A stretch of 44,690 nt of DNA from an archaeon (GTDB taxonomy: Archaea > AGJL01 > Methanococci > Methanococcales > Methanocaldococcaceae). Made by a program: the position numbers and the translations under genes. Shown here one piece after another: positions 1 to 11,766 of this stretch. The stretch spans positions 1-44,690 of the forward strand of contig JAJRSC010000026.1 in NCBI GenBank assembly GCA_024278985.1, read 5' to 3'. Numbering within the stretch: the first letter of the stretch is position 1; each line of letters starts with the position of its first letter. The notes below the pieces were generated by a model. It ran no database searches. It was given only the letters and a program-made list of their open reading frames with translations, and was not told where the DNA came from.

Positions 1-423
1 ATAGCTGGGGCTTTACTCCATGATATTATGAAACCATATAATTATGTAAAAACAGAGGAAGGTTTTGACCATTATGATTTATTCAACTTAGACCATCTAA
101 CTCTTGCAGTTGCTGAACTATATAAAAGGAATTTTCCTTTAGATGTTATAAAAATAGTTGCTTCTCATCATGGAGAACATTCTCCAACAAGACCAAGCTC
201 CTTAGAGGCATTAATAGTTCATTATGCTGATGAAGCTGATTCTAAAATAAATGATGTAGCAATTAGGGTATGTTCTGCAAGAAGTAGAGATTTAGGAATA
301 GATGAACAAGAAATTTATAAAAATATAACACCTCTTAAAGTGTTTGAAATTAGAAGTAGAGAAGGAAAAGAGAAAACTTTAGAATTCTTAAGGGAGATAT
401 TAAGATTAATAGAAGAAGATTAA
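1..423 (+). CDS. HD-domain phosphohydrolase, 5' end outside window
   Basis: The frame is open from base 1, so this is the C-terminal part of a longer gene. The first visible residues include LLHDI, the His-Asp pair of an HD metal-dependent phosphohydrolase. A second cluster, ASHHGEH, follows about 50 residues later, and HYADEAD near residue 80 supplies another typical metal-ligand Asp. The ending is a plain helical tail. The family hydrolyses phosphate esters or nucleotides, but the substrate cannot be told from this fragment. The internal ATG at 28 lies after the HD motif and cannot be the true start. The stop is 4 bases from the 3' end of the convergent tRNA-Thr gene. Confidence 0.8.
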   Translation: MAGALLHDIMKPYNYVKTEEGFDHYDLFNLDHLTLAVAELYKRNFPLDVIKIVASHHGEHSPTRPSSLEALIVHYADEADSKINDVAIRVCSARSRDLGIDEQEIYKNITPLKVFEIRSREGKEKTLEFLREILRLIEED

Positions 424-427
424 AAAA

Positions 428-504
428 TGGAGCCTCGGGCGGGGTTTGAACCCGCGACCTCCTGCTTACCAAGCAGGCGCTCTACCAGGCTGAGCCACCG
501 AGGC
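428..504 (-). tRNA. tRNA-Thr (anticodon GGU)
   Basis: On the minus strand the gene reads with a 7-bp acceptor stem (GCCTCGG with CCGAGGC), a D-arm, an anticodon stem CCTGC/GCAGG closing the loop TTGGTAA, and a T-arm with GTTCAAAC. The anticodon is GGT, which decodes ACC/ACU threonine. The discriminator is T and CCA is encoded at 430-428. There is no intron. A run of six T (minus strand, 427-422) follows at once and probably ends transcription. Confidence 0.97.
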
Positions 505-530
505 ACGCGTTAATATAATATTTTAGCAGA

Positions 531-545
531 TATATATAAAATTTT
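531..545 (-). promoter_or_regulatory. TATA box of tRNA-Thr
   Basis: The minus strand reads TTTTATATATA here, 27-37 bases before the first base of tRNA-Thr. This is the position and sequence expected of an archaeal TATA box for a tRNA starting close to its mature 5' end. Confidence 0.6.
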
Positions 546-601
546 CGGTTTGTGTTTTATAATGTATTAAAATAATAAAATATTAAAATATAGTTAAAAA
601 A

Positions 602-1183
602 TTATTTTTTGATTAATTTAATAACTTCAGCAACTTTTTTACCTAAGTTTCTTGCTGTTTCTATTCCTATACTATCATTTTTACAATCTTCAGCCTTTCT
701 ACCAACTCCTGTACCCCCATAATGAGCTGTTGGTTCGCTATCACCAACGACAATCATAGAGTGGATTAAATAAAAATTATGTATTTGTTGAATAGTTGTT
801 TCTTGTCCTCCGTTTCTACTACCTCCTACTGCTATAGCCCCTCCAACTTTATTTTTTAATTGAAAACCAACTCTTAAAGGTCTTGACCTATCCATAATCA
901 TTTTTAATTGAGCAGTAACTCCACCAAAATAGACTGGAGAACCCATAATTATTCCATCTGCTTCTTTCATTTTTATTAAAATTTCTTCAACATCATCAAC
1001 AATTTCACATTTTCCACTTTCTTTACATAAGTCACAAGCTATACAAGGGTTAAGTTCTTTGTCATATAATGGAATATATTCTACATCAATACCTTCCTTT
1101 TTAATAACATTTAAAGCTTCTTTTATTAAAAATGCTGTATTTCCCTCAGGTCTTGGACTTCCACAAATCCCTACTACTTTCAT
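602..1183 (-). CDS. Iron-sulfur flavoprotein (Isf-type, NADPH-dependent FMN reductase fold)
   Basis: This 193-residue protein has a flavodoxin-like fold. The FMN phosphate loop GSPRPEGNT lies near residues 9-17, and the compact cysteine motif C-x2-C-x2-C-x5-C near residues 47-59 is the [4Fe-4S] signature of the methanogen iron-sulfur flavoprotein family. GSPVYFGG near residue 83 is the usual flavin-contact stretch. Isf proteins are soluble electron carriers tied to ferredoxin and to oxidative-stress defence; the specific partner here is unknown. I start at the ATG because a TTG three codons upstream is part of the ribosome binding site GGTTGAT, four bases before the ATG. It is transcribed divergently from the FAD gene at 1372. 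Confidence 0.85.
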   Translation of the reverse strand: MKVVGICGSPRPEGNTAFLIKEALNVIKKEGIDVEYIPLYDKELNPCIACDLCKESGKCEIVDDVEEILIKMKEADGIIMGSPVYFGGVTAQLKMIMDRSRPLRVGFQLKNKVGGAIAVGGSRNGGQETTIQQIHNFYLIHSMIVVGDSEPTAHYGGTGVGRKAEDCKNDSIGIETARNLGKKVAEVIKLIKK

Positions 1184-1325
1184 AGTTATCAACCAAAATT
1201 TTTAATGTTTTTATAATTAGTTTATTATAATGTTTATTTATATACCTATCTTTTAAATTTGGTGTAAGTTTAAAAATATAAATTAAAGATAAGACTTAAA
1301 TATTATGATTATTATATTTTACATT

Positions 1326-1343
1326 ACATTAATACATTAATGT
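1326..1343. promoter_or_regulatory. Inverted repeat upstream of FAD oxidoreductase gene
   Basis: ACATTAAT, two bases, ATTAATGT is a perfect 8-bp inverted repeat centred about 37 bases before the ATG at 1372, in the divergent promoter region shared with the iron-sulfur flavoprotein gene. Its position would suit an operator for a dimeric repressor. In DNA this A+T-rich, such palindromes also arise by chance, so the role is a guess. Confidence 0.25.
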
Positions 1344-1371
1344 TTATTTTATTACTTGGTAGGGATTTATT

Positions 1372-2472
1372 ATGTTGTTAGGAATTGTAGGGGCTGGTTT
1401 ATCAGGATCAGTTTTATATTCACTGCTAAAAAAGACGGGATTTTCTGTAGATATATATGACCATACTTTAGTTAGAGGGTGTAAAAGTTCAATTTTCTTT
1501 TTTAATAACTCATTAGAATATAAAAATTTAGTTACTGTCTTAAAAATGTGTGGGGTTAATTTTAAAGATTACATTATTAGAGATATAAAAAATATAATAG
1601 TAAATGGAGATGAATACAAGCTAAAAACAATGATAATATTATGTGTAGATAAATCAAAATTAATTGAAGACTTAGTACCAAGAACTGTAGTTATTGATAG
1701 GGAAATATCATCTGCAACAGATAGATATATAACAAAAGTAACAGAAACAGGGCATTTAGTTAAACATTCTGAAACAGTTGCTGAGCTTATGAATTATAAG
1801 GTGTTAATTGACTGTTCTGGTTCTGCAAAAATATTAATTCCAGGAAGTAAAAAATATGACTATGATATTAGAACTTGTCAATTTTTAGTAAAATTTGAGA
1901 AAGATATAGATTTAGATAACTCAATAATAATTAATCCATTAAAAATTAGAAAAGGTCATACAATTATAGAACATTTTAGATTATATCCTTTAGCAGATAA
2001 TAATGGCTCTACTATATATCATGCCTGTATAATGGGATATAAAACAGATTTAGAATTATGGAGATCTCTTGAAAAAATTTTAAGAAATAAATTTGGAAAC
2101 TTTGAAAGATTATGTGGATGTAATTTTAAAATTTCTGGAAGTATCCCAATGGAATCTTTTATATGTGGAAGTTATGAAAAAAGATATCTTTTTGGATGTG
2201 GGGAAAGTATTGGATTAACTGACTGTTTTGGAAATGGAAATGTTTATTCAATTTTGTCAGCATATTATTTATTTCAGGCTATAAGGAAATATGATATTAA
2301 TGAAGCAATTAACATTTATAGATCAACTATATTAAAAAAATTCAAATATTTAAATTATGAAAAAGAAAGTATTAAAAAAGGAAATATGTTAAGTATAGCA
2401 AGTATTTTAAAATCTAAATTAGGAATCACTTTCCCAAATGCTATGAAAATAATATTAAGTTCCTTAATTTAA
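1372..2472 (+). CDS. FAD/NAD(P)-binding oxidoreductase, geranylgeranyl-reductase-like
   Basis: This 366-residue flavoprotein starts with a Rossmann dinucleotide motif GIVGAGLSG at residues 4-12. A second FAD-contact segment, FGCGESIGLTDCFGNG, falls near residues 280-295, where geranylgeranyl reductase-type enzymes carry GDAAG-like motifs, followed by a helical C-terminal domain. Those enzymes hydrogenate isoprenoid chains of archaeal lipids, but similarity here is only at fold level. The four-residue acidic end of the first strand (DIYD) is the ribose-binding site. It is followed after 9 bases by riboflavin synthase, so a flavin-enzyme/flavin-supply pairing is possible. Substrate unknown. Confidence 0.6.
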   Translation: MLLGIVGAGLSGSVLYSLLKKTGFSVDIYDHTLVRGCKSSIFFFNNSLEYKNLVTVLKMCGVNFKDYIIRDIKNIIVNGDEYKLKTMIILCVDKSKLIEDLVPRTVVIDREISSATDRYITKVTETGHLVKHSETVAELMNYKVLIDCSGSAKILIPGSKKYDYDIRTCQFLVKFEKDIDLDNSIIINPLKIRKGHTIIEHFRLYPLADNNGSTIYHACIMGYKTDLELWRSLEKILRNKFGNFERLCGCNFKISGSIPMESFICGSYEKRYLFGCGESIGLTDCFGNGNVYSILSAYYLFQAIRKYDINEAINIYRSTILKKFKYLNYEKESIKKGNMLSIASILKSKLGITFPNAMKIILSSLI

Positions 2473-2949
<477 letters not shown>

Positions 2950-2953
2950 TCTT

Positions 2954-4992
<2,039 letters not shown>

Positions 4993-5003
4993 ATCTTATA
5001 ATT

Positions 5004-5013
5004 TTTATATATG
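5004..5013 (+). promoter_or_regulatory. Probable TATA box for DP2 gene
   Basis: TTTATATATG lies just after the aspartokinase stop. Transcription would start about 25 bases on, leaving a leader of roughly 70 bases before ATG 5107. The call rests on motif and position only. Confidence 0.35.
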
Positions 5014-5106
5014 AATTTACTATTTTTAAAAATATTATATTGAGTGAAAGATAATTATTAAGTAAGGTTTTACAATTAAATAAATTTAAATTAATTAGTG
5101 ATAAAT

Positions 5107-8100
5107 ATGCATGTTGCATGCTCTGAGGAGATGAAAAAATATTTTGAGAATTTAGTTAAAGAAGTAAAAAGAATTTACAAAATTGCAGAAGAATGTAGAA
5201 AAAAAGGATTAGATGTTTCTGATAATGTTGAGATTCCATTAGCTTTGGATATGGCTGATAGAGTTGAGGGTATTGTTGGGCCAAAAGGAGTTGCCAAAAG
5301 AATAAGGGAATTAGTTGAAGAGTATGGAAAAGAAGAGGCAGCTTTAAAAATAGCTGAGGAAATAGTTCAGGGAAAATTTGGAGATATGCCAAGAGAAAAA
5401 AGAGCTGAACAAGCTGTTAGAACAGCTTTAGCAGTATTAACAGAGGGAATTGTTGCTGCTCCATTAGAAGGAATTGCTGATGTTAAAATTAAAAAAAATC
5501 CTGATGGTAGTGAGCATCTTTCTATATACTATGCTGGACCTATAAGAAGTGCTGGAGGTACTGCTCAGGCATTATCTGTTTTAGTTGGAGATTTTGTTAG
5601 GAAGGCAATGGGATTAGATAGATATAAACCTACTGAGGATGAAATAGAGAGATATGTTGAGGAAGTTGAGTTGTATCAATCTGAGGTTGGAAGTTTTCAA
5701 TATTCCCCTACAGCAGATGAAATTAGAAAAGCAGTAAAAAATATTCCTATAGAGATTACTGGGGAAGCTACTGATGATGTTGAAGTTTCAGGACATAGAG
5801 ATTTACCAAGAGTTGAAACTAATCAAATAAGAGGAGGGGCATTACTGGTTATTGTAGAGGGAGTTCTTCTTAAAGCTCCTAAGATATTAAAGAGAGTTGA
5901 AAAATTAAAATTAGATGGTTGGGATTGGCTTAAAGATTTTGTAAATAAAGGAAGTGAAAAAGAAGAAGAGGAAGAAGACACTGAAGAAACAGAAGAAATA
6001 AATAAATACTGGAGAGATTTTAAGATTGAAGAAAATAAAAAATTTATTAAGGAAGTTATAGCAGGAAGGCCTGTTTTTGCTCATCCTTCAAAAATTGGAG
6101 GATTTAGATTAAGATATGGAAGAAGTAGAAATACAGGTTTTGCTACTCAGGGAATACATCCTGCATTAATGTATTTAGTAGATGAATTTATAGCAATTGG
6201 TACTCAACTAAAAACTGAAAGGCCTGGGAAGGGAACAGTTGCTGCTCCAGTTGATTCCATAGAGGGGCCAATAGTCAGATTAAAAAATGGAGATGTAATT
6301 AGAGTTGATACTGTTGAAAAAGCATTAGAAATTAAAGATAGAGTAGATAAGATATTATTTTTAGGAGATATATTAGTAAATTATGGAGATTTTTTAGAAA
6401 ATAATCATCCATTAATTCCAAGTTGCTGGTGTGAAGAGTGGTATGAGGAAGAACTAAAAAGTAAAAATATAGAATATAGCAAAGATTTTATAAAAAATCC
6501 TAAACCTGATGAAGCTGTTGAGTTTGCTATAAGAACAAAAACTCCTTTACATCCAAGATATACATATAGATGGCATGATGTTAGTAAAGAAGATATTTTA
6601 ATTTTAAGAGAACACTTATTAAATGGATATGAAAAAGATAACTTATGGATTATAGATTATGATAAAAAAGTAAAAAATATATTGGAATATATAGGTTGTT
6701 GTCACATAGTTAGAGACAATAAAATAATTTTAGATGAATATTATCCACTATTATACTCTCTTGGCTATGATGTTAAAAATAAGGAGGATTTAGTTAAAAA
6801 TATTAAAGAATGTTATGAAACTGCAAAGAATTCCATGCATTTTATTAATCTCTTAGCACCTTTTGAAGTTAGAAGGAACACATATGTATATGTTGGAGCA
6901 AGAATGGGAAGACCTGAAAAAGCAGCTCCAAGAAAAATGAAACCCCCAGTTAATGGTTTATTTCCAATAGGAAATGCTGGGGGAAATGTTAGATTAATAA
7001 ATAAGGCTGTTGATGAAAATAAAGTAGATACTATTGAAGTTAGTTATGGTATTTGTAAATGTGGTAAAATTTCATTATATAGAACTTGCCCATTTTGTGG
7101 AGAAAAAGTAGAACTTAATAAATTTGGAAAAATAAAAGCTCCTCTTAAAGAGTATTGGTTTAAAGCCCTTGAAAGATTAAAAATTAAAGGTGGGGATGTA
7201 AAGTGTATTAAGGGAATGACATCAAAATATAAAATTGTTGAACCTTTAGAAAAAGCAATATTAAGAGCAAAACATGATGTTTATGTCTTTAAAGATGGTA
7301 CTGCAAGATTTGACTGTACTGATATGCCTTTAACTCATTTTAAGCCAAAGGAAATTAATGTAAGTGTTGAAAAACTTAGAGAATTAGGTTATACAAAGGA
7401 TATATATGGTAATGAATTAGTTGATGAAAATCAGATTGTTGAACTAAAACCTCAGGATATTATTCTTCCAGAAGCAGGTGCTGAATACTTTATTAGAGTT
7501 GCCAATTTTATAGATGATTTATTAGAAAGATTCTATAAGGTAGATAGATTTTACAATGTTAAGAAAAAAGAGGATTTAATTGGGCACATAGTTATAGGTA
7601 TGGCTCCACACACTTCTGCAGGAATGGTTGGGAGAATAATAGGATATGTTAAGGCAAATGTTGGATATGCACATCCATATTTCCATGCTGCAAAGAGAAG
7701 AAACTGTTTTCCAGGAGAGACAAAGATATTAGTTAATATAAATGGAAAAAAAGAAAAAATAACATTTAAAGAATTGTATGAGTTATTTGAAAATGAAAAA
7801 TATGAAAAATTTGCATATATTAAAAATAAGCCTAAAGTTGATATTAAAATATACTCCTTCAATCCAGAAAATAAAAAGGTAGTTTTAACTGATATAGAAG
7901 AAGTTATAAAAGTAAGAGCTCCAAATCATTTAATAAAAATAGTTCTTGAGGATGGTAGAAGTTTTACAACAACACCAGACCATCCAGTTATAATATACAA
8001 TAAAAAACTAATTAAAAAAATGGCTATGGAAGTTAGTGATGAGGATTATATTATAGTTTTAGATAATGATAAATTTAATATTTTAAGAGTAAGAGAAATT

Positions 8101-8946
8101 AAATATATTAAATCTAAAGATAGATATGTGTATTCAGTAAATGCAAAAAAGTATCATAATGTAATAATTAATGATAATATATTAGTACATAATTGTGATG
8201 GAGATGAAGATGCAATATTTTTACTTTTAGATGCATTTTTAAACTTTTCAAAACTCTTTTTACCTGATAAAAGAGGAGGACAAATGGATGCTCCTCTTGT
8301 TTTAACTACCATATTAGACCCAAAAGAGGTAGATGGAGAAGTTCATAATATGGATGTTATGTGGAGGTATCCATTAGAATTTTATGAAAAAACCTTAGAT
8401 ATGGTTTCTCCTAAAGAAGTTAAGGAATTTATGGAAACTGTTGAGGATAGATTAAGCAAAGAAGAGCAGTATGAAAATCTTGGTTATACTCATGAAACTA
8501 CATCTATAGATTTAGGCCCTAAATTATGTTCATATAAAACATTGGGAACTATGTTAGAAAAAACAGAGGCACAACTTAAAGTTGCCAAAAAAATAAGGGC
8601 AACTGATGAGAAAGATGTAGCTGAAAAAGTTATACAATCTCACTTTATACCTGATTTAATTGGAAATTTAAGAGCTTTCTCAAGGCAGGGAGTTAGATGT
8701 AAGTGTGGAGCTAAATTTAGAAGAGTTCCATTAAAAGGAAAATGTCCAAAATGTGGGTCATCATTAATATTAACTGTATCTAAGGGAGCAGTTGAAAAAT
8801 ATATGGACGTAGCTGAAAAAATGGCAGAGCAGTATAAAGTAAATAACTATATAAAACAGAGGTTAAAGTTAATAAAAGAAGGAATTAACTCAATATTTGA
8901 AAATGAGAAAAATAAACAAACTAAAATAAGCGATTTCTTTGGATAA
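5107..8946 (+). CDS. polC: DNA polymerase D large subunit DP2, intein-containing precursor
   Basis: This is the catalytic large subunit of the archaeal replicative D-family polymerase, partner of DP1. The precursor is 1279 residues; removing the 163-residue intein leaves 1116, the usual DP2 length. Visible segments are [20 protein letters not shown] near residue 140, the zinc motifs C-x-C and CPFCG near 655, the catalytic acidic motif DGDED directly after the intein, and a second zinc module CKCG...CPKCG near the end. The last residues, QTKISDFFG, form a PCNA-interacting (PIP) box. GTG 5098 is part of the ribosome binding site GTGAT, so I start at ATG 5107. It appears to be transcribed alone. 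Confidence 0.97.
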   Translation: MHVACSEEMKKYFENLVKEVKRIYKIAEECRKKGLDVSDNVEIPLALDMADRVEGIVGPKGVAKRIRELVEEYGKEEAALKIAEEIVQGKFGDMPREKRAEQAVRTALAVLTEGIVAAPLEGIADVKIKKNPDGSEHLSIYYAGPIRSAGGTAQALSVLVGDFVRKAMGLDRYKPTEDEIERYVEEVELYQSEVGSFQYSPTADEIRKAVKNIPIEITGEATDDVEVSGHRDLPRVETNQIRGGALLVIVEGVLLKAPKILKRVEKLKLDGWDWLKDFVNKGSEKEEEEEDTEETEEINKYWRDFKIEENKKFIKEVIAGRPVFAHPSKIGGFRLRYGRSRNTGFATQGIHPALMYLVDEFIAIGTQLKTERPGKGTVAAPVDSIEGPIVRLKNGDVIRVDTVEKALEIKDRVDKILFLGDILVNYGDFLENNHPLIPSCWCEEWYEEELKSKNIEYSKDFIKNPKPDEAVEFAIRTKTPLHPRYTYRWHDVSKEDILILREHLLNGYEKDNLWIIDYDKKVKNILEYIGCCHIVRDNKIILDEYYPLLYSLGYDVKNKEDLVKNIKECYETAKNSMHFINLLAPFEVRRNTYVYVGARMGRPEKAAPRKMKPPVNGLFPIGNAGGNVRLINKAVDENKVDTIEVSYGICKCGKISLYRTCPFCGEKVELNKFGKIKAPLKEYWFKALERLKIKGGDVKCIKGMTSKYKIVEPLEKAILRAKHDVYVFKDGTARFDCTDMPLTHFKPKEINVSVEKLRELGYTKDIYGNELVDENQIVELKPQDIILPEAGAEYFIRVANFIDDLLERFYKVDRFYNVKKKEDLIGHIVIGMAPHTSAGMVGRIIGYVKANVGYAHPYFHAAKRRNCFPGETKILVNINGKKEKITFKELYELFENEKYEKFAYIKNKPKVDIKIYSFNPENKKVVLTDIEEVIKVRAPNHLIKIVLEDGRSFTTTPDHPVIIYNKKLIKKMAMEVSDEDYIIVLDNDKFNILRVREIKYIKSKDRYVYSVNAKKYHNVIINDNILVHNCDGDEDAIFLLLDAFLNFSKLFLPDKRGGQMDAPLVLTTILDPKEVDGEVHNMDVMWRYPLEFYEKTLDMVSPKEVKEFMETVEDRLSKEEQYENLGYTHETTSIDLGPKLCSYKTLGTMLEKTEAQLKVAKKIRATDEKDVAEKVIQSHFIPDLIGNLRAFSRQGVRCKCGAKFRRVPLKGKCPKCGSSLILTVSKGAVEKYMDVAEKMAEQYKVNNYIKQRLKLIKEGINSIFENEKNKQTKISDFFG
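7705..8193 (+). other. Mini-intein in DP2 (no endonuclease domain)
   Basis: Residues 867-1029 of the precursor are a 163-residue intein. It starts with Cys in CFPGETKIL (block A). It has the TxxH-type block B TTPDHPV, with His at intein position 93, and block [17 protein letters not shown], and ends HN followed by Cys of the C-extein (block G). There is no room for a LAGLIDADG endonuclease, so it should splice but not home. It sits between AAKRRN and CDGDED, at the polymerase active site. Pyrococcus DP2 proteins carry mini-inteins of similar size, to my recollection at the same site, with Gln rather than Asn as last residue; here the end is the standard Asn. Confidence 0.95.
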
Positions 8947-9014
8947 TATTTTAATCTTATTATTTAAAATATTAAAGTACTAAACTTAAATACATATTAT
9001 TAGAAGAGGGTAAT

Positions 9015-9213
9015 ATTGAATTTGTTAAATTAATGGGGATATTATTTAATTTTATTGTAATGTTTAAGCTACAAAAATGGAACATCGTTTTATGATGTTG
9101 TTAAAAAGTGTAGTAAAGAAATGTTTATCATAATTACCACTGTTAGTATATTTAAGTTTTTAGTTCAATATTATTCTACATTGTCAGAATTCACACTATC
9201 AGTAAATTTATAA
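9015..9213 (+). pseudogene. Remnant of a membrane protein (DUF401-like?)
   Basis: This lies in a 347-base gap without an intact gene (8947-9293). Two open stretches in different frames join into one plausible polypeptide. The frame of ATG 9033 reads MGILFNFIVMFKLQKWN. About 9076 the adjacent frame continues NGTSFYDVVKKCSKEMF and then a hydrophobic segment, ending at TAA 9211-9213. A ribosome-binding-like GAGGGTAAT precedes 9015, where ATT replaces a start. The pattern resembles the beginning and a later helix of DUF401 family membrane proteins, recognised from memory. A frameshift, a lost start and a probable internal deletion would make it dead. The rest of the gap is A+T-rich with no other feature. 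Confidence 0.35.
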
Positions 9214-9293
9214 TTTATTTTAAATATTTAAAATATTAAATTTAAATGATTAATTATAAATATTATTACTAAATTTATTATAGGTTGATAAAT

Positions 9294-10604
9294 ATGAAAA
9301 AGATATTAATTGTATTAGGGTTAATATTGATAAGTCCAATAGCATTTGGAGAACTTATGGGAGATGTTAATGGAGATGGCTCAATTAATATTGCAGATGT
9401 AGTTTATCTTTTCATACATAGAGATGTTGGATTAGACAAAGGAGATTTAAATTGTGATAATTCCGTTGATATTGCAGATGTTGTATATTTATTCAATAAC
9501 TATCAAAAATGGAGAGAACCCGTAGTGTTTGCTAAAGATTTTGAGATTCAATATTATGATAAAAATGGTATTCCTATATCTTATTTAGATGCATTAAAAA
9601 ATGGTTGGGAATACAAAATATTAACAACAAAATATGGAGATGACGTTTATAATAAGTACTGTATTGTAAAAGAAGGTGAAAATCCTCCAAGTAACTTACC
9701 TTCAGATGTAAAAGTTATATACACTCCTAAAGTTGCTGCATTAAATTCCTTCCATGTAGCAATGCTAGTAGCATTAAATGATAGTAATGTACTAAACTCA
9801 ATAAAAGGAGTGTCTACTAGTACATATGAAAGAATAAAAGATGGTATATTTCCAGAATTAAAACCCTATGTTGATAATGGAAATATTATTTCAATTGGTT
9901 CTTGGAGTACAATAAATAAAGAGGCTTTATTAAATATAAGTCCTGATATAGTGTTTATTCCATGGTCACATGGTTACTTAGTTACAGATATTGAAACTGT
10001 AAAAGATTTAGGCTTAAATTATCTTGTAACTGTTGAGTCAAATGAACCAGATTTCCTTGGAAAAGCAGAGTGGGAAAAAGTATTTGCTTCATTATATAAC
10101 TTAGATAGCAAGGGAAATGACTATTTACAAAAAGTTTGGATGAAAAGAAATGAACTTATAAGAAAAACAAGAACCGCTACAGATAGACCAAAAGTAGGAA
10201 TGCTTTATTGGAGTAAAGATTTAGGTCCTTGGATATACTGTGCTCAAAACTATTATGTAAAATGGATTTTAGATGTAAAAGGAGATTATTGCTTCCTTGA
10301 CTTCCCTGGAACAAGTTATGAGAATATTGATCCAGAAACTGCTTTAGAACATTTGCAAAATTGTGATGTTTTAATATATATGAATTGGAATTCTATATAT
10401 GAGCCAATATATACACTTGAAGATTTAGAAAAATATAAACCAGAGTTAATTCCAGTAATAGAACATGCAAAAAGAGTTTATGTAACTAAACCAAACTACT
10501 CATATGATGGAAATGTCCATATGGACTTATTAATGGAGGACTTTGCAAGAATGGTCCATCCAGAATGCTTTGATGGAGGAGATAGTGAATTACATTATTT
10601 ATAG
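9294..10604 (+). CDS. ABC transporter substrate-binding protein with N-terminal dockerin domain (iron/corrinoid type)
   Basis: This 436-residue secreted protein has a signal peptide at residues 1-19 (cut after AFG by signal peptidase I; no lipobox Cys). Two dockerin-type F-hand repeats follow at 23-42 and 50-70, with calcium ligands D24/N26/D28/N32/D35 and D51/N53/D55/D59/D62. The rest is a periplasmic-binding-protein fold of the Fe3+-siderophore/vitamin B12 class; ISPDIVFIPWSH near 220 is the conserved helix-strand. It delivers its ligand to the two permeases downstream. I start at the ATG after GGTTGAT. A dockerin on a binding protein is unusual, and there is no lipid anchor or C-terminal membrane helix. 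A 19-base tandem duplication spans its stop. Confidence 0.85.
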   Translation: MKKILIVLGLILISPIAFGELMGDVNGDGSINIADVVYLFIHRDVGLDKGDLNCDNSVDIADVVYLFNNYQKWREPVVFAKDFEIQYYDKNGIPISYLDALKNGWEYKILTTKYGDDVYNKYCIVKEGENPPSNLPSDVKVIYTPKVAALNSFHVAMLVALNDSNVLNSIKGVSTSTYERIKDGIFPELKPYVDNGNIISIGSWSTINKEALLNISPDIVFIPWSHGYLVTDIETVKDLGLNYLVTVESNEPDFLGKAEWEKVFASLYNLDSKGNDYLQKVWMKRNELIRKTRTATDRPKVGMLYWSKDLGPWIYCAQNYYVKWILDVKGDYCFLDFPGTSYENIDPETALEHLQNCDVLIYMNWNSIYEPIYTLEDLEKYKPELIPVIEHAKRVYVTKPNYSYDGNVHMDLLMEDFARMVHPECFDGGDSELHYL

Positions 10605-10619
10605 TGAATTACATTATTT
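10582..10619 (+). repeat. 19-nt perfect tandem duplication across the stop codon
   Basis: The 19 bases at 10582-10600 are repeated exactly at 10601-10619. The stop TAG (10602-10604) falls at the start of the second copy, so the duplication sets the present C terminus (SELHYL). Confidence 0.95.
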
Positions 10620-10626
10620 CATAAAA

Positions 10627-10678
10627 TTAAAGTAATTTAAGTAAAATAACTTTAATATATTTTTAATTTTTTATTTTT
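10627..10678 (+). terminator. Possible terminator/attenuator between binding protein and permeases
   Basis: TTAAAGT at 10627-10633 pairs with ACTTTAA at 10649-10655 (7-bp stem, 15-base loop). A T-rich tract runs to about 10678. It could end many transcripts after the abundant binding protein while letting some through to the permeases. The stem is weak and A+T-rich, and archaeal termination may need only the T tract. Confidence 0.35.
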
Positions 10679-10722
10679 ACAAAAATTAAATTTAGGAATT
10701 ATATTATGAATTGGTGATATTA

Positions 10723-11766
10723 TTGAAATTCAAAATATTCATAATTTCTATAATTCTTTTTTTTATTTTAGTCTTATTTTCAATTTTAAGTATAACAACC
10801 GGAACTATTAAAATTGACACAGAAAAAATTTTTAATTATTTTTTATCAGGAACTACTGGAAATTCTTTATATGATAATATAATTGGAAAATGTAGGATTC
10901 CAAGAACTGTTGGGGCAATATTTGCAGGAATGGGTTTAGCAGTTGCAGGATTATTAATGCAAAGTTTTTTTAGAAATCCATTAGCAGATCCATATTTAAT
11001 AGGTGTTTCAAGTGGAGCATCTCTTGGTGTGGCCTTGTATGTATTTACATCTTTATTATTTAAGTTTGGATTTCCAAAATCTATATGGGGATTTATATTA
11101 TCTGCCTATATTGGGGCATTATTTACAATGTTAATTGTTATTTCTCTTGCAAAAAAAGTTAAACAAATTACTACCTTGTTAATAGTTGGAATAATGATTT
11201 CATATATTTCTTCAGGATTAATAACCATTGTTATATCCTTTAGTGATTTTATAGGTGTTGATAACAATGTTTTAGCAAGCTTTATAATGTGGGGCTTTGG
11301 AACTTTAAATAATATAACTCTAAAACAATCAACAATTATGGGAGTTATTGTTTTATTATGTTGTTTTATTACTTTTTTCCTCTCAAAATATCTTGATACA
11401 TATTTACTTGGAGAAAATTATGCAAGAAGTTTAGGAGTTAATATAAAAAATTTAAGAGTGACAATTATCTTATTGTCTTGTATGATCACTGCAACTATTG
11501 TTGCATTTACAGGACCTATTGGTTTTGTAGGATTAGTATGCCCTATAGTAACAAGATTATTATGCGGAACTTCTAAACATCTTTATGTAATTCCTAATGC
11601 TATGCTAATTGGGAGTATATTTTTAGTTATGGCTGATATTCTTGTAAGACCTGGAGTTATTATTCCTTCAACTAATCCAGAATTACCTTTAATGTGCCCT
11701 TTAGCAGTTATAGGTGCACCAATTGCCATATATATTTACTTAAAAAAGAGAGATATTGGGATATAA
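10723..11766 (+). CDS. ABC transporter permease, FecCD/BtuC family (first of pair)
   Basis: This 347-residue integral membrane protein has about ten hydrophobic segments and the hallmarks of FecCD/BtuC permeases: [19 protein letters not shown] near residue 55, [20 protein letters not shown] near 80, the coupling-helix segment [12 protein letters not shown] near 235 that contacts the ATPase, and [12 protein letters not shown] near 270. It moves iron chelates or corrinoids delivered by the binding protein upstream. The start is TTG 10723, four bases after the strong GGTGAT; TTG 10711 overlaps that site. It is directly followed by a second, different permease, so the channel is probably a heterodimer. 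Confidence 0.92.
   Translation: MKFKIFIISIILFFILVLFSILSITTGTIKIDTEKIFNYFLSGTTGNSLYDNIIGKCRIPRTVGAIFAGMGLAVAGLLMQSFFRNPLADPYLIGVSSGASLGVALYVFTSLLFKFGFPKSIWGFILSAYIGALFTMLIVISLAKKVKQITTLLIVGIMISYISSGLITIVISFSDFIGVDNNVLASFIMWGFGTLNNITLKQSTIMGVIVLLCCFITFFLSKYLDTYLLGENYARSLGVNIKNLRVTIILLSCMITATIVAFTGPIGFVGLVCPIVTRLLCGTSKHLYVIPNAMLIGSIFLVMADILVRPGVIIPSTNPELPLMCPLAVIGAPIAIYIYLKKRDIGI

Noticed and set aside
7551-7862. Minus-strand ORF opposite the DP2 intein region
   Set aside because: It lies entirely opposite conserved DP2 and intein codons, with no family features or ribosome binding site.
9081-9099. Hairpin AACATC / GATGTT as an operator
   Set aside because: It falls inside the probable gene remnant and is explained as leftover coding sequence; the stem is only six base pairs.
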